DNA of 64,000 nt from Rhizobium sp. Pop5 (GTDB taxonomy: Bacteria > Pseudomonadota > Alphaproteobacteria > Rhizobiales > Rhizobiaceae), in contig NZ_CP099399.1 of NCBI RefSeq assembly GCF_024721175.1, positions 2,480,001 through 2,544,000 on the forward strand. Direction: 5' to 3'. Under the pieces are notes generated by a model. It made no database searches. It was not told the origin of the DNA and saw only the letters and a program-made list of their open reading frames with translations. Shown in pieces: positions 1 through 6,904 of the stretch. The position numbers and the translations under genes are program-made. Numbering within the stretch: position 1 is the first letter of the stretch; every line of letters begins with the position of its first letter.

Positions 1-638
1 GCGCCCGAAAGCAGCGCTTCGCCGGCACCCCAATCGCCGCTGTAGCCGATGGCGAGATTGGTTTTTTCGCGCAAGGCCGCGAGTTCGCCGCGCAAATCGC
101 CGTCGGCCGGCAGCGGCATTTTCACCGCCCTGATCGTCTCGATGTCGGAAAGGCGCTGCAACAGGTCCCGGCTGAAGGTGAAATGGGTCGTGCCGGGATT
201 GTTGTAGATGCAGAGCGGCAGCTTGGCTGCCTTCGTGACCGCCAGGAAATGTTCGTAGGCTTCTTCCTGGGTCAGCGGCGTATAGGAGACCGGGGCAAGC
301 AGAAGTGCGTCCGCGCCGGCAGACGCCGCATCCCTCGCGAGATCCCGCGCATGATCTGTCCTCAGAGCACCGACGCCGACGAGAATGGGAACGCGGCCGC
401 TGACGCATTCGACCGCGGCCTTGACGGCCCGCAGCCGCTCCTCGCGCGTGAGATAGGCGTAGATCCCGGTGCTGCCGAGAAGCCCGATGGAAGCGACGCC
501 TGCATCGCACAGGCGTTCCAGCAGGCCGCAGAGAGCCTGCGTATCGACCCGGCCGTGGATGTCGGCAGGCGTCGGCGGAAAGGCCGAAAGGCCGTGAAAC
601 GGAGAGACAGACGACATGATGCGGTCCTGAAGGTTCAT
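1..638 (-). CDS. Dihydrodipicolinate synthase/N-acetylneuraminate lyase family protein (partial)
   Basis: A DapA-family TIM-barrel aldolase, truncated by the left edge of the window so the C terminus is missing. The reverse strand begins MNLQDRIMSSVSPFHGLSAF and continues with family landmarks: GLLGSTGIYAYLTREER (substrate-loop region), the GVGAL strand, LLLAPVSYTPLTQEEAYEHF, the YNNPGTT motif with the conserved Tyr, and the Schiff-base lysine region IRAVKMP. The ATG at 638 overlaps the stop of the upstream lysE-like gene as ATGA, which argues for this start and for translational coupling; an in-frame ATG at 617 is the alternative. Members cleave or condense pyruvate with aldehydes. The substrate cannot be told here, and lysine synthesis is only one of many family roles. 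Confidence 0.85.
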   Translation of the reverse strand, partial: MNLQDRIMSSVSPFHGLSAFPPTPADIHGRVDTQALCGLLERLCDAGVASIGLLGSTGIYAYLTREERLRAVKAAVECVSGRVPILVGVGALRTDHARDLARDAASAGADALLLAPVSYTPLTQEEAYEHFLAVTKAAKLPLCIYNNPGTTHFTFSRDLLQRLSDIETIRAVKMPLPADGDLRGELAALREKTNLAIGYSGDWGAGEALLSG

Positions 639-1246
639 TGGGAAAACAGCAGGCGCGATCCGGCACCCGCGAAGAAGACGGCGAGACTTCCCTCGATCCA
701 GCGGCGCGCCCTGGCATAGGCGCGCACCATCGGCGCGGTAGAGAAAAGCAGGGCATAACCGGCAAATATCAAGATCCCGAGCAGCACGCAGCCGCCGAAG
801 GCGGTGACGGCTGTTTGAAGCGAAGCGCCGGGCTTGAGGCCGAGCGACATGATCGCCACCCAGGCGAGAACCGCTTTCGGGTTTCCGAGATGCATCAGTA
901 TTCCGCGGCGATAGAGCGCGCCGAACTCCGCCGCGGGCCGCACGAACTTGGCTGCCGGCGCCTCCCGGACCGCCGAGCGGGCCGCTTTCCCGGCAAGCCA
1001 GAGGAGGTAGAGCCCGCCTGCGATCTTCAGGAACAGCAGCGCATGGGCATAGCGCACGAGCAGCGTCGAGATGCCGGTGACCGCGATCAGCCCCCAGCAT
1101 GACGACATGGTTATGACGCCGGCGGCAAGGGCAAGCGCGGGCCGTCGTCCCTGGCTCATCGCCACGTTCATGATGGCCATGTTGCTTGGCCCGGGACTGC
1201 CTGCGGCGATCGCATAGGCGATGTAGACGACGATAAGATCCTGCAT
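635..1246 (-). CDS. LysE/RhtB family amino-acid exporter
   Basis: A 203-residue integral membrane exporter of the LysE translocator family. The start MQDLIVVYIAYAIAAGSPGPSN was chosen because an AGGAAAAAC ribosome site precedes it and the SPGP(S)N motif typical of the family N terminus follows at once. About six hydrophobic segments follow, with the usual GNPKAVLAW signature in the middle. It is followed with a 4-base ATGA overlap by the DapA-like gene and is divergent from a MocR regulator. The shared palindrome at 1331-1373 suggests that the MocR protein controls this pair. The natural substrate (amino acid or analogue) is unknown. Confidence 0.88.
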   Translation of the reverse strand: MQDLIVVYIAYAIAAGSPGPSNMAIMNVAMSQGRRPALALAAGVITMSSCWGLIAVTGISTLLVRYAHALLFLKIAGGLYLLWLAGKAARSAVREAPAAKFVRPAAEFGALYRRGILMHLGNPKAVLAWVAIMSLGLKPGASLQTAVTAFGGCVLLGILIFAGYALLFSTAPMVRAYARARRWIEGSLAVFFAGAGSRLLFSQ

Positions 1247-1330
1247 GTGTTTTTCCTGCGGTTTGGCATCTGCGCGGGCACCACGCCCCAAACGGAGGCG
1301 CGGCCACCCGGCTTTCTTCTCCTCGAAAAT

Positions 1331-1373
1331 TGGTCCATCATGAAGCGCCATTTTCAAGAATTTTCATGGACCA
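1331..1373. promoter_or_regulatory. Inverted-repeat operator between lysE-like and mocR-like genes
   Basis: TGGTCCAT at 1331-1338 is repeated in inverse orientation as ATGGACCA at 1366-1373. The half-site centres are 35 bases apart, with AT-rich flanks (AAAAT.. / ..ATTTT). Spaced half-sites next to the divergent promoter are typical of MocR/GntR regulators. The right half-site covers an alternative ATG of the regulator gene. Regulation is inferred. Confidence 0.55.
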
Positions 1374-1380
1374 TTTTGCG

Positions 1381-2883
1381 ATGTCGAAGCGACGCAGCAT
1401 CATCGAAATCCCGTCGCTCAACGCGATCGATCGAACGGCCCATTCCGGCCGCCAGCTTGCGCAGGCCCTCAGGGGCGCAATCGCCAGCGGCGAGCTGAGG
1501 CCCGGCGAACGCCTTCCTTCGACCCGCACCCTTTCGGCCACCCTGATGATCGCGCGCGGCACGGTCGTCGAGGTTTTCGATCAGCTGACGGCCGAAGGCT
1601 ATCTCGAAGCCCGCGTCGGAGCCGGCACCCGGGTCGCCGCTGCCCTGAGGGACACACCGCCGGCGCTCCCGCCCGATCGTGCGGCACCGACGGCCGCGGA
1701 AACCATAGACCTGCCTTCCCCGGCGGCCCGGCTGATCGCGGTTGCCCGCGCTCTCACGCCTCATCCGCCCGTTCCCTTCGCCATCGCGGTGCCGGCGTCC
1801 GGCATCGCCCCCGACGATAACTGGCGCCGTCTCGGCAATCGCGTGCGCGCGTCGAAACAGGCCGCCCCCTCGGGCTATCACGATCCGATGGGTCTGCCCG
1901 AGCTGCGCGTCGCCATTGCCGAACACGTCCGACGCGCGCGGGCCGTGCACTGCGGGCCGGAACAGGTCATCGTCACGTCGGGCACCCAGCAGGGCCTCTA
2001 CATGGCCGGCCGCGTGCTTCTATCGCGCGGCGATCCGGTCTGGGCCGAGGATCCGGCCTATCCCGGCCTCACCGCCGTGCTCGACGATCTCGGCCTATCT
2101 ACGCATCGCATCCCGGTCGACGCGCAGGGGATGAACGTGGAACGCGGCCTGGAACTCTGCCCGCAGGCACGCGCCGCATTCGTGACCCCATCGCATCAAT
2201 ATCCGATCGGCATGCCGCTCAGCATGGCGCGGCGCAACGCCCTGATCGCCTGGGCCGACCAGCACCGCGCCTGGATCGTGGAGGACGACTACGACAGCGA
2301 ATTGCGTTATGCCGGACACCCCTTCCCTTCGATGCAGGGATTGCGCCCGTCACGCGTGATCTATCTCGGCACCTTCAGCAAGGTGCTCTTTCCGTCCCTG
2401 CGCCTCGGCTACGTCATCGCCCCTGCACCACTGGCGGAAGCCTTCGCCGGCGCGCGCGCCATTCTCGACCGGCACTCGCCGACATCAGAACAGCACGTTC
2501 TCGCGGCCTATATGAAGGAAGGCTATCTCGAAGCCCATATCCGGCGCATCCGCGGCCTCTATGCCGAACGCCGCGCCATCCTGCTGTCGGCGCTCGAACG
2601 CGCCTTGCCCGAGGGCTGCTGCATCGAGCCGAGCGACCAGGGCATGCACATTCTCCTATGGCTACCCGAAGGGACCGACGACGTGCAGCTCGCAGCCCGG
2701 GCGCTCTCGGCCGGCATCGCCGTTCGTGCGATCTCCCCCATGTATGCCGGCCAGCCCGCGCGCCCCGGCCTGATGCTGGGCTTCGGCGGCTTCCTGCAGG
2801 ACGAGCTGCAAGCTGCGGTCGGCGAACTCGTAAGACTGCTGAGGCTTTGTGAAAGGCGGACAAGCGAACATATGCCACCGTGA
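1381..2883 (+). CDS. MocR-family PLP-dependent transcriptional regulator
   Basis: A GntR-type winged helix fused to a class I aminotransferase fold, as in PdxR/GabR/MocR proteins. The DNA-binding domain spans roughly residues 20-85 (SGELRPGERLPSTRTLS.., then ARGTVVEVFDQL and the wing EGYLEARVGAGT). The aminotransferase-like domain follows a linker, with SGTQQGL, the EDDYDSE(L/F)RY motif and the PLP-lysine segment GTFSKVLFPSLRLGY (Lys about 334). The ATG at 1381 is preferred because the ATG at 1366 lies inside the operator repeat; neither has a strong ribosome site. It is divergent from the LysE/DapA-like pair and probably senses an amino-acid-like ligand of that pair. Confidence 0.9.
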   Translation: MSKRRSIIEIPSLNAIDRTAHSGRQLAQALRGAIASGELRPGERLPSTRTLSATLMIARGTVVEVFDQLTAEGYLEARVGAGTRVAAALRDTPPALPPDRAAPTAAETIDLPSPAARLIAVARALTPHPPVPFAIAVPASGIAPDDNWRRLGNRVRASKQAAPSGYHDPMGLPELRVAIAEHVRRARAVHCGPEQVIVTSGTQQGLYMAGRVLLSRGDPVWAEDPAYPGLTAVLDDLGLSTHRIPVDAQGMNVERGLELCPQARAAFVTPSHQYPIGMPLSMARRNALIAWADQHRAWIVEDDYDSELRYAGHPFPSMQGLRPSRVIYLGTFSKVLFPSLRLGYVIAPAPLAEAFAGARAILDRHSPTSEQHVLAAYMKEGYLEAHIRRIRGLYAERRAILLSALERALPEGCCIEPSDQGMHILLWLPEGTDDVQLAARALSAGIAVRAISPMYAGQPARPGLMLGFGGFLQDELQAAVGELVRLLRLCERRTSEHMPP

Positions 2884-2917
2884 AAGGGTGAGGAATTTGC
2901 AGATGGCGCCGGCTGAT

Positions 2918-3020
2918 GCATGTCGCCCGGAAGTGTGCAGCGGTTCCGGGATAACGACATGCATCAAAACAAAGAGCTAAAGCGCGTCGCATGAATCAAG
3001 TTTGATGCGACGCGCTTTAG
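2918..3020. repeat. RIME-like intergenic mosaic palindrome (two hairpins)
   Basis: Two adjacent palindromes lie between convergent genes. The first, 2918-2962, is bounded by GCATGTCG and CGACATGC with the central motif GTGCAGCGGTT. The second, 2977-3020, has perfect 16-base arms starting CTAAAGCGCG and ending CGCGCTTTAG. The marR-like stop codon lies inside the second palindrome. A related element occurs at 62910-63014. This matches the rhizobial RIME architecture of two large palindromes and may act as a bidirectional terminator. Confidence 0.75.
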
Positions 3021-3472
3021 CGCGCCAACGGACTGTCCCACACGACAAACAGCAGCCCCTTGAGTTGGGCGAAACGCTCCGGCCCAAGCTCGGCGCGCCA
3101 TTCGTCCTCGATGTCGCGCAATATGTCGACCATCTTCGAGAATGCGGCGTGTCCACGTTCGGTAAACCGGACGATGCGCGCGCTGCCTTCTCCCGGAACG
3201 TCGGAGCGGACGATATAGCCGAAACTCTCGAGGCTGCGGAGCAGCTGGTTGATCGCCTGCTTGCTCATGCCGGCGCGCTCGGCGATCGTGCCCGGCCGCG
3301 CCCCGTCCGGGCCTGGAAACTGCAGAACCGCCATATGCGGCAGACGCAGCTCGTCAAAACCGGCGGCGTTCAGCCCGTTGATCAGACGACGCTGGATCGC
3401 CTGGGCCGGCACGCGCAGCAGGGCGCCGATCAGCATGTCTTCGGTTCTCGCTGGCAAGCTGGATGGCGGCAT
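3017..3472 (-). CDS. MarR-family transcriptional regulator
   Basis: A 151-residue winged-helix regulator. The DNA-binding core is visible as TIAERAGMSKQAINQLLRSLESFGYIVR followed by the wing and RIVRFTERGHAAFSKM, the usual MarR layout, between N- and C-terminal dimerisation helices. It is divergent from a cupin gene, and the 65-base gap carries a nearly perfect palindrome (3480-3524) that is the likely operator for both genes. Its stop codon is within a RIME-like palindrome. The ligand is unknown. Confidence 0.88.
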   Translation of the reverse strand: MPPSSLPARTEDMLIGALLRVPAQAIQRRLINGLNAAGFDELRLPHMAVLQFPGPDGARPGTIAERAGMSKQAINQLLRSLESFGYIVRSDVPGEGSARIVRFTERGHAAFSKMVDILRDIEDEWRAELGPERFAQLKGLLFVVWDSPLAR

Positions 3473-3479
3473 TGACGAT

Positions 3480-3524
3480 CCGGTAAATTGAGTTTACTGC
3501 TGAGTAGTAAATCTAATTTACCGG
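3480..3524. promoter_or_regulatory. Palindromic operator between marR-like and cupin genes
   Basis: CCGGTAAATT at 3480-3489 mirrors AATTTACCGG at 3515-3524. The fuller arms GTAAATTGAGTTTAC (3483-3497) and GTAAATCTAATTTAC (3507-3521) pair with two mismatches. The right arm abuts the cupin ribosome site (GGAGG). Binding by the adjacent MarR protein would repress the cupin and probably the regulator itself; this is inferred. Confidence 0.65.
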
Positions 3525-3537
3525 AGGAAATTCCAAA

Positions 3538-4014
3538 ATGCCACAGAGAACCATCGATGCCCGCGTCAATCCTTCCGATGAAATCATTGGCACCAAAGGG
3601 TTCGCGGTTCGCTTCCTGCTGACTGCGGACAACTCGAACGGCAGCGTTGCCGCCTTCGAGCTCATGGTCCCGGCCGCGCTGCGACTGCCGGCGCCGGCGC
3701 ACAGCCACAACCACTACGAGGAGACGATCTACGGCCTCGAGGGGGTGCTGACCTGGACGGTCGACGAAAAGCAGATCGACGTCGGGCCGGGGCAAGCGCT
3801 CTGCATTCCGCGCGGCGCCGTTCATCGGTTTGACAACAACGGCAGCCAGGACGTGAAGGCGCTCTGCGTGGTCACGCCGGCAGCGATCGGACCGGAGTAT
3901 TTCCGCGAGGCTTTCGCGCTGCTCAACGCAGCGAACGGTGGTCCGCCGGACCGGGCCAAGATGGCGGAAATCATGCTCCGTCATGGTCTTATGCCAGCGG
4001 CGCCCCCGACATAA
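3538..4014 (+). CDS. Cupin domain protein
   Basis: A 158-residue single-domain beta-barrel cupin. Motif 1 appears as HSHNHYEETIYGLEGVLTW (metal-ligand His, His and Glu) and motif 2 as PGQALCIPRGAVHRF with the final His ligand. A strong GGAGGAAA ribosome site precedes the ATG. The function is not determinable beyond a metal-binding small-molecule enzyme or sensor. The MarR operator upstream suggests inducible expression, perhaps in response to an aromatic or reactive compound. Confidence 0.85.
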   Translation: MPQRTIDARVNPSDEIIGTKGFAVRFLLTADNSNGSVAAFELMVPAALRLPAPAHSHNHYEETIYGLEGVLTWTVDEKQIDVGPGQALCIPRGAVHRFDNNGSQDVKALCVVTPAAIGPEYFREAFALLNAANGGPPDRAKMAEIMLRHGLMPAAPPT

Positions 4015-4145
4015 AGGCCGGTGGTGCGATATGAAGCTGCGCATTGATGAATCCACGCCCTGATGCGAATGTGCGTTGCGCCGTTAAGACGGTAGTGTTT
4101 CGGCGAGGGCCATCGTGAAATCCATCTTGAACTTCATCATCGTCT

Positions 4146-4793
4146 TTGGCGACGGCGGCGGGGGCTGCCGGCTTCGACTGTTCCAAGGCGGGCAGCGCCG
4201 ATGAAAAGATCGTCTGCGGCGACGTCAAGCTCTCCCGGCTCGACGAGCTTTTCAACCGACGCTATGCCGCTCAGAAAAAAGCAGCGCCTGACGAGGATAA
4301 CATCCATACCGCCCGCAATTTCCTGGCGGATCGGCGCGATTGCGGCGATGACAGATCGTGCATTCTGAGCGCCTATCTCGCCGTCCTCTGGAATATCTCG
4401 CCTGACAAAAACGATTTCATGCAGGGGATTTCAGCCCAGTCTCTCACGGGCAGCCAATTGCCGAAGGCGTCAGCGATCCCTGAGAAAACCGGGCACTGTG
4501 CCGCTACATCGGTTCTTGAGGTCCATCCCCGCCTCGACAATGGCGGGGCGGCTGACGATGCCGACTTCGCTAACGGCACGGGGATCGACTATGCCAATGA
4601 CGGCTACCAGGTCTCCTATAACAGGGAGGAAGCGCTGATCAGATCGAAGCCCGGCGATCCCGTTACCATGTGCCTGGTCGAGATCGACCGCGATTGCGAC
4701 CCCGACGAAGGCGGGAGGCTGTTCCTCGTTACCAACGGCCGTACTCACGAAAGCTGGATACTGCCCGATGCCCAGCACAAATGCGGCGGCTGA
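4146..4793 (+). CDS. LprI-like (DUF1311) secreted protein, signal peptide out of frame
   Basis: The N-terminal part (FDCSKAGSADEKIVCGDVKLSRLDELFNRRY..., then DRRDCGDDRSCILSAYLAVL) is the cysteine-rich LprI/lysozyme-inhibitor-like module. The remaining ~120 residues, with two more cysteines in CLVEIDRDC, are not recognised. The open frame begins only at a TTG (4146). A perfect signal-peptide start lies just upstream in another frame: GTG at 4115 encodes MKSILNFIIV, and removing one T from the TTT at 4145-4147 joins it to LATAAGAAGFDC. The gene is therefore either frameshifted by one base or affected by a sequencing error. Without the signal peptide the protein would stay in the cytosol and probably not function. 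Confidence 0.7.
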   Translation: MATAAGAAGFDCSKAGSADEKIVCGDVKLSRLDELFNRRYAAQKKAAPDEDNIHTARNFLADRRDCGDDRSCILSAYLAVLWNISPDKNDFMQGISAQSLTGSQLPKASAIPEKTGHCAATSVLEVHPRLDNGGAADDADFANGTGIDYANDGYQVSYNREEALIRSKPGDPVTMCLVEIDRDCDPDEGGRLFLVTNGRTHESWILPDAQHKCGG

Positions 4794-4807
4794 CGGCCCA
4801 TCCTCGG

Positions 4808-5704
4808 CTAAACCGTCAGGCGCTCCCAGCTCTCGTTCATCTGGTTGCGGAACCATGTCATTTGGCGCTTGGCATATTGCCGCGTCGCCGCGGCGCCCTT
4901 CTCCAGCACCTCGTCGCGCGTCATCTCGCCCTTCAGCATCGCGGCGATCTGCGAGACGCCGATCGCCTTCATCACAGGGGCCTCGGCGGGCAGGCCGAGC
5001 GCAAGCAGCACCCTCACCTCGTCTTCCGCGCCTTCGCGCAGCATCTTTTCGAAACGGCCGTTGATGCGTGCGTGCAGCACGGCCCTCTCCGGCAGGACGA
5101 CGATCTTGCGGGCCTTGGCCGCGTCGATCACGACAGGACCCGACCGGCCCTGAAAATCGGCGATCGATCGCCCCGTCGCCTTCACCACTTCCAGCGCCCG
5201 GACGATGCGCTGCCCGTCCTGGCGGTTGAGGCTTGCCGCCATGGCGGGATCAGCCGCGGCAAGCTCCGCGTGGAGCCCGTCCGGCCCCTCCGCCACAAGC
5301 CGGGCCCGAAGTCCCTCCCGCAGCGCCTCGGGTATATCGGGCATATCGGAGAGGCCGCCGGTCAGCGCCTTGAAGTAAAGCCCGGTGCCGCCGACGAAGA
5401 CCGGCAATTGACCGGCGGCCTTCAGCGCCGGCAGAAGCGCCGAGACATCGCGCAGCCAGGCGCCTGTGGAATAGACAGCACCTGCCGGCACATGGCCGTA
5501 GAGATGATGCGGCACATCCTGCATCTCCTCTTGCGAGGGGCGCGCTGTCAGCACCCGCAGCGTGTCGTAGACCTGCATGCTGTCGGCGTTGACAACCGCG
5601 CCTGCGTGACGCCTCGCCAATTCGAGAGCGAGCGCGGACTTGCCGCTGGCGGTCGGCCCGGTTATCAGGATCGCGTTCTCTATGCTCAAAAGGTTTTCCA
5701 TCAT
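4808..5704 (-). CDS. miaA: tRNA dimethylallyltransferase
   Basis: Transfers a dimethylallyl group to N6 of A37 in tRNAs that read UNN codons. The 298-residue protein has the P-loop GPTASGKS at residues 16-23, the DSMQVY motif, the DVPHHLYG segment, GGTGLYFKAL and the C-terminal RQYAKRQMTWFRNQ tRNA-binding segment, all standard for MiaA. Two adjacent ATGs (5704, 5701) are possible; the first overlaps the divergent serB start by two bases. The pairing of serB and miaA is common in Rhizobiales. Confidence 0.95.
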   Translation of the reverse strand: MMENLLSIENAILITGPTASGKSALALELARRHAGAVVNADSMQVYDTLRVLTARPSQEEMQDVPHHLYGHVPAGAVYSTGAWLRDVSALLPALKAAGQLPVFVGGTGLYFKALTGGLSDMPDIPEALREGLRARLVAEGPDGLHAELAAADPAMAASLNRQDGQRIVRALEVVKATGRSIADFQGRSGPVVIDAAKARKIVVLPERAVLHARINGRFEKMLREGAEDEVRVLLALGLPAEAPVMKAIGVSQIAAMLKGEMTRDEVLEKGAAATRQYAKRQMTWFRNQMNESWERLTV

Positions 5705-6593
5705 GGCCCTCGTTGCCACGCTTGTTGCCAATCCGTCAAATCCTGTCCTGACCCCAGAGATCGCCGAACAGGCGGCCAAGGCCGTGGAGGCGTCCGGTCT
5801 TTACTGGCTGGCGGATGGCGTCGCCTGTGACATAGCCCTGCGCGACGGCACGGATGCGCAAGCGGCCGAAGCCAATCTCCTCGCCGTCATATCAAGCGCG
5901 CCCATCGATCTCGTCATCCAGGAGCAGGACAGCCGCCGCAAGAAGCTTTTGATCGCCGACATGGATTCGACGATGATCGGCCAGGAATGCATCGATGAAC
6001 TCGCCGCCGAAGTCGGCCTGAAAGAAAAGGTCGCGACCATTACCGCCCGCGCCATGAACGGCGAAATCGCCTTCGAGCCGGCGCTGCGTGAGCGGGTCGC
6101 CCTCTTGAAGGGCCTGCCGATCTCAGTGGTCGACGAGGTCATCGCCAGGCGCATCACGCTCACCCCGGGCGGCCCGGAGCTGATCGCCACGATGAAGTCG
6201 AAGGGCCATTACACCGCCCTCGTTTCCGGCGGCTTCACCGTCTTTACCAGCCGCATCGCCGCCACGCTCGGCTTCGACGAGAACCGCGCCAACACGCTGC
6301 TCGAAGACGGCGGCATCCTCTCCGGTTTCGTCGCCGAGCCGATCCTCGGCAAGCAGGCAAAGGTGGACGCGCTGAACGAGATTTCGGCCCGCCTCGGCAT
6401 TTCGCCGAAAGAAGCGATCGCCGTCGGCGACGGCGCCAACGATCTCGGCATGCTGCACCTCGCCGGCTCCGGCGTCGCCCTCCACGCCAAACCCGCCGTC
6501 GCAGCCGAGGCGCAAATGCGCATCAACCACGGCGACCTGACGGCGCTGCTCTATATCCAGGGCTATCGGAAGACGGATTTTGTGACGGCTTGA
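5703..6593 (+). CDS. serB: Phosphoserine phosphatase
   Basis: Last step of serine synthesis, a HAD-superfamily hydrolase. The 296-residue protein has the catalytic DMDST motif (first Asp nucleophile) followed by MIGQECIDELA, motif II in LVSGGFTVF, and motif III/IV GDGANDLGML. The N-terminal ~80 residues form the extra domain usual in SerB. The ATG at 5703 shares bases with the miaA start on the other strand, so each gene's ribosome-binding region lies inside the other's coding sequence (AAAGG for serB). Confidence 0.95.
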   Translation: MALVATLVANPSNPVLTPEIAEQAAKAVEASGLYWLADGVACDIALRDGTDAQAAEANLLAVISSAPIDLVIQEQDSRRKKLLIADMDSTMIGQECIDELAAEVGLKEKVATITARAMNGEIAFEPALRERVALLKGLPISVVDEVIARRITLTPGGPELIATMKSKGHYTALVSGGFTVFTSRIAATLGFDENRANTLLEDGGILSGFVAEPILGKQAKVDALNEISARLGISPKEAIAVGDGANDLGMLHLAGSGVALHAKPAVAAEAQMRINHGDLTALLYIQGYRKTDFVTA

Positions 6594-6639
6594 AGCTGAC
6601 ACGGCACACGCTTCGCCTTTGCCGGTGTGCCTGTGAGCA

Positions 6640-6811
6640 CCCCCTCTGCCCTGCCGGGCATCTCCCCCACAAGGGGGGAGATCGGCAAGTGGCCCAGACT
6701 TCGCGCCCATCTACCGTTGGGCCGGGCTGTGAGGCTCGTTGTTTGGGGAAGTATCGCACCTAGCCGATCTCCCCACCTGTGGGGGAGATGCCCGGCAGGG
6801 CAGAGGGGGGT
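6640..6811. repeat. Large imperfect inverted repeat (rhizobial intergenic element)
   Basis: The left arm 6640-6686 begins CCCCCTCTGCCCTGCCGGGC. The right arm 6763-6811 is its reverse complement and ends GCCCGGCAGGGCAGAGGGGG. Each arm also holds its own smaller hairpin (CTCCCCC/GGGGGAG). Together they enclose a ~76-base spacer between the convergent serB and degP genes. The arms are near-identical, so a cruciform or bidirectional terminator is plausible. Confidence 0.75.
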
Positions 6812-6904
6812 ACCACACGGCACACCCTCTCCTTCGTCATTCCTTTGACGAGCACAGGAGAGGTTGAGCGAGAACGGAAGGAGACGGCGAACCGCCCCCT
6901 TCCC

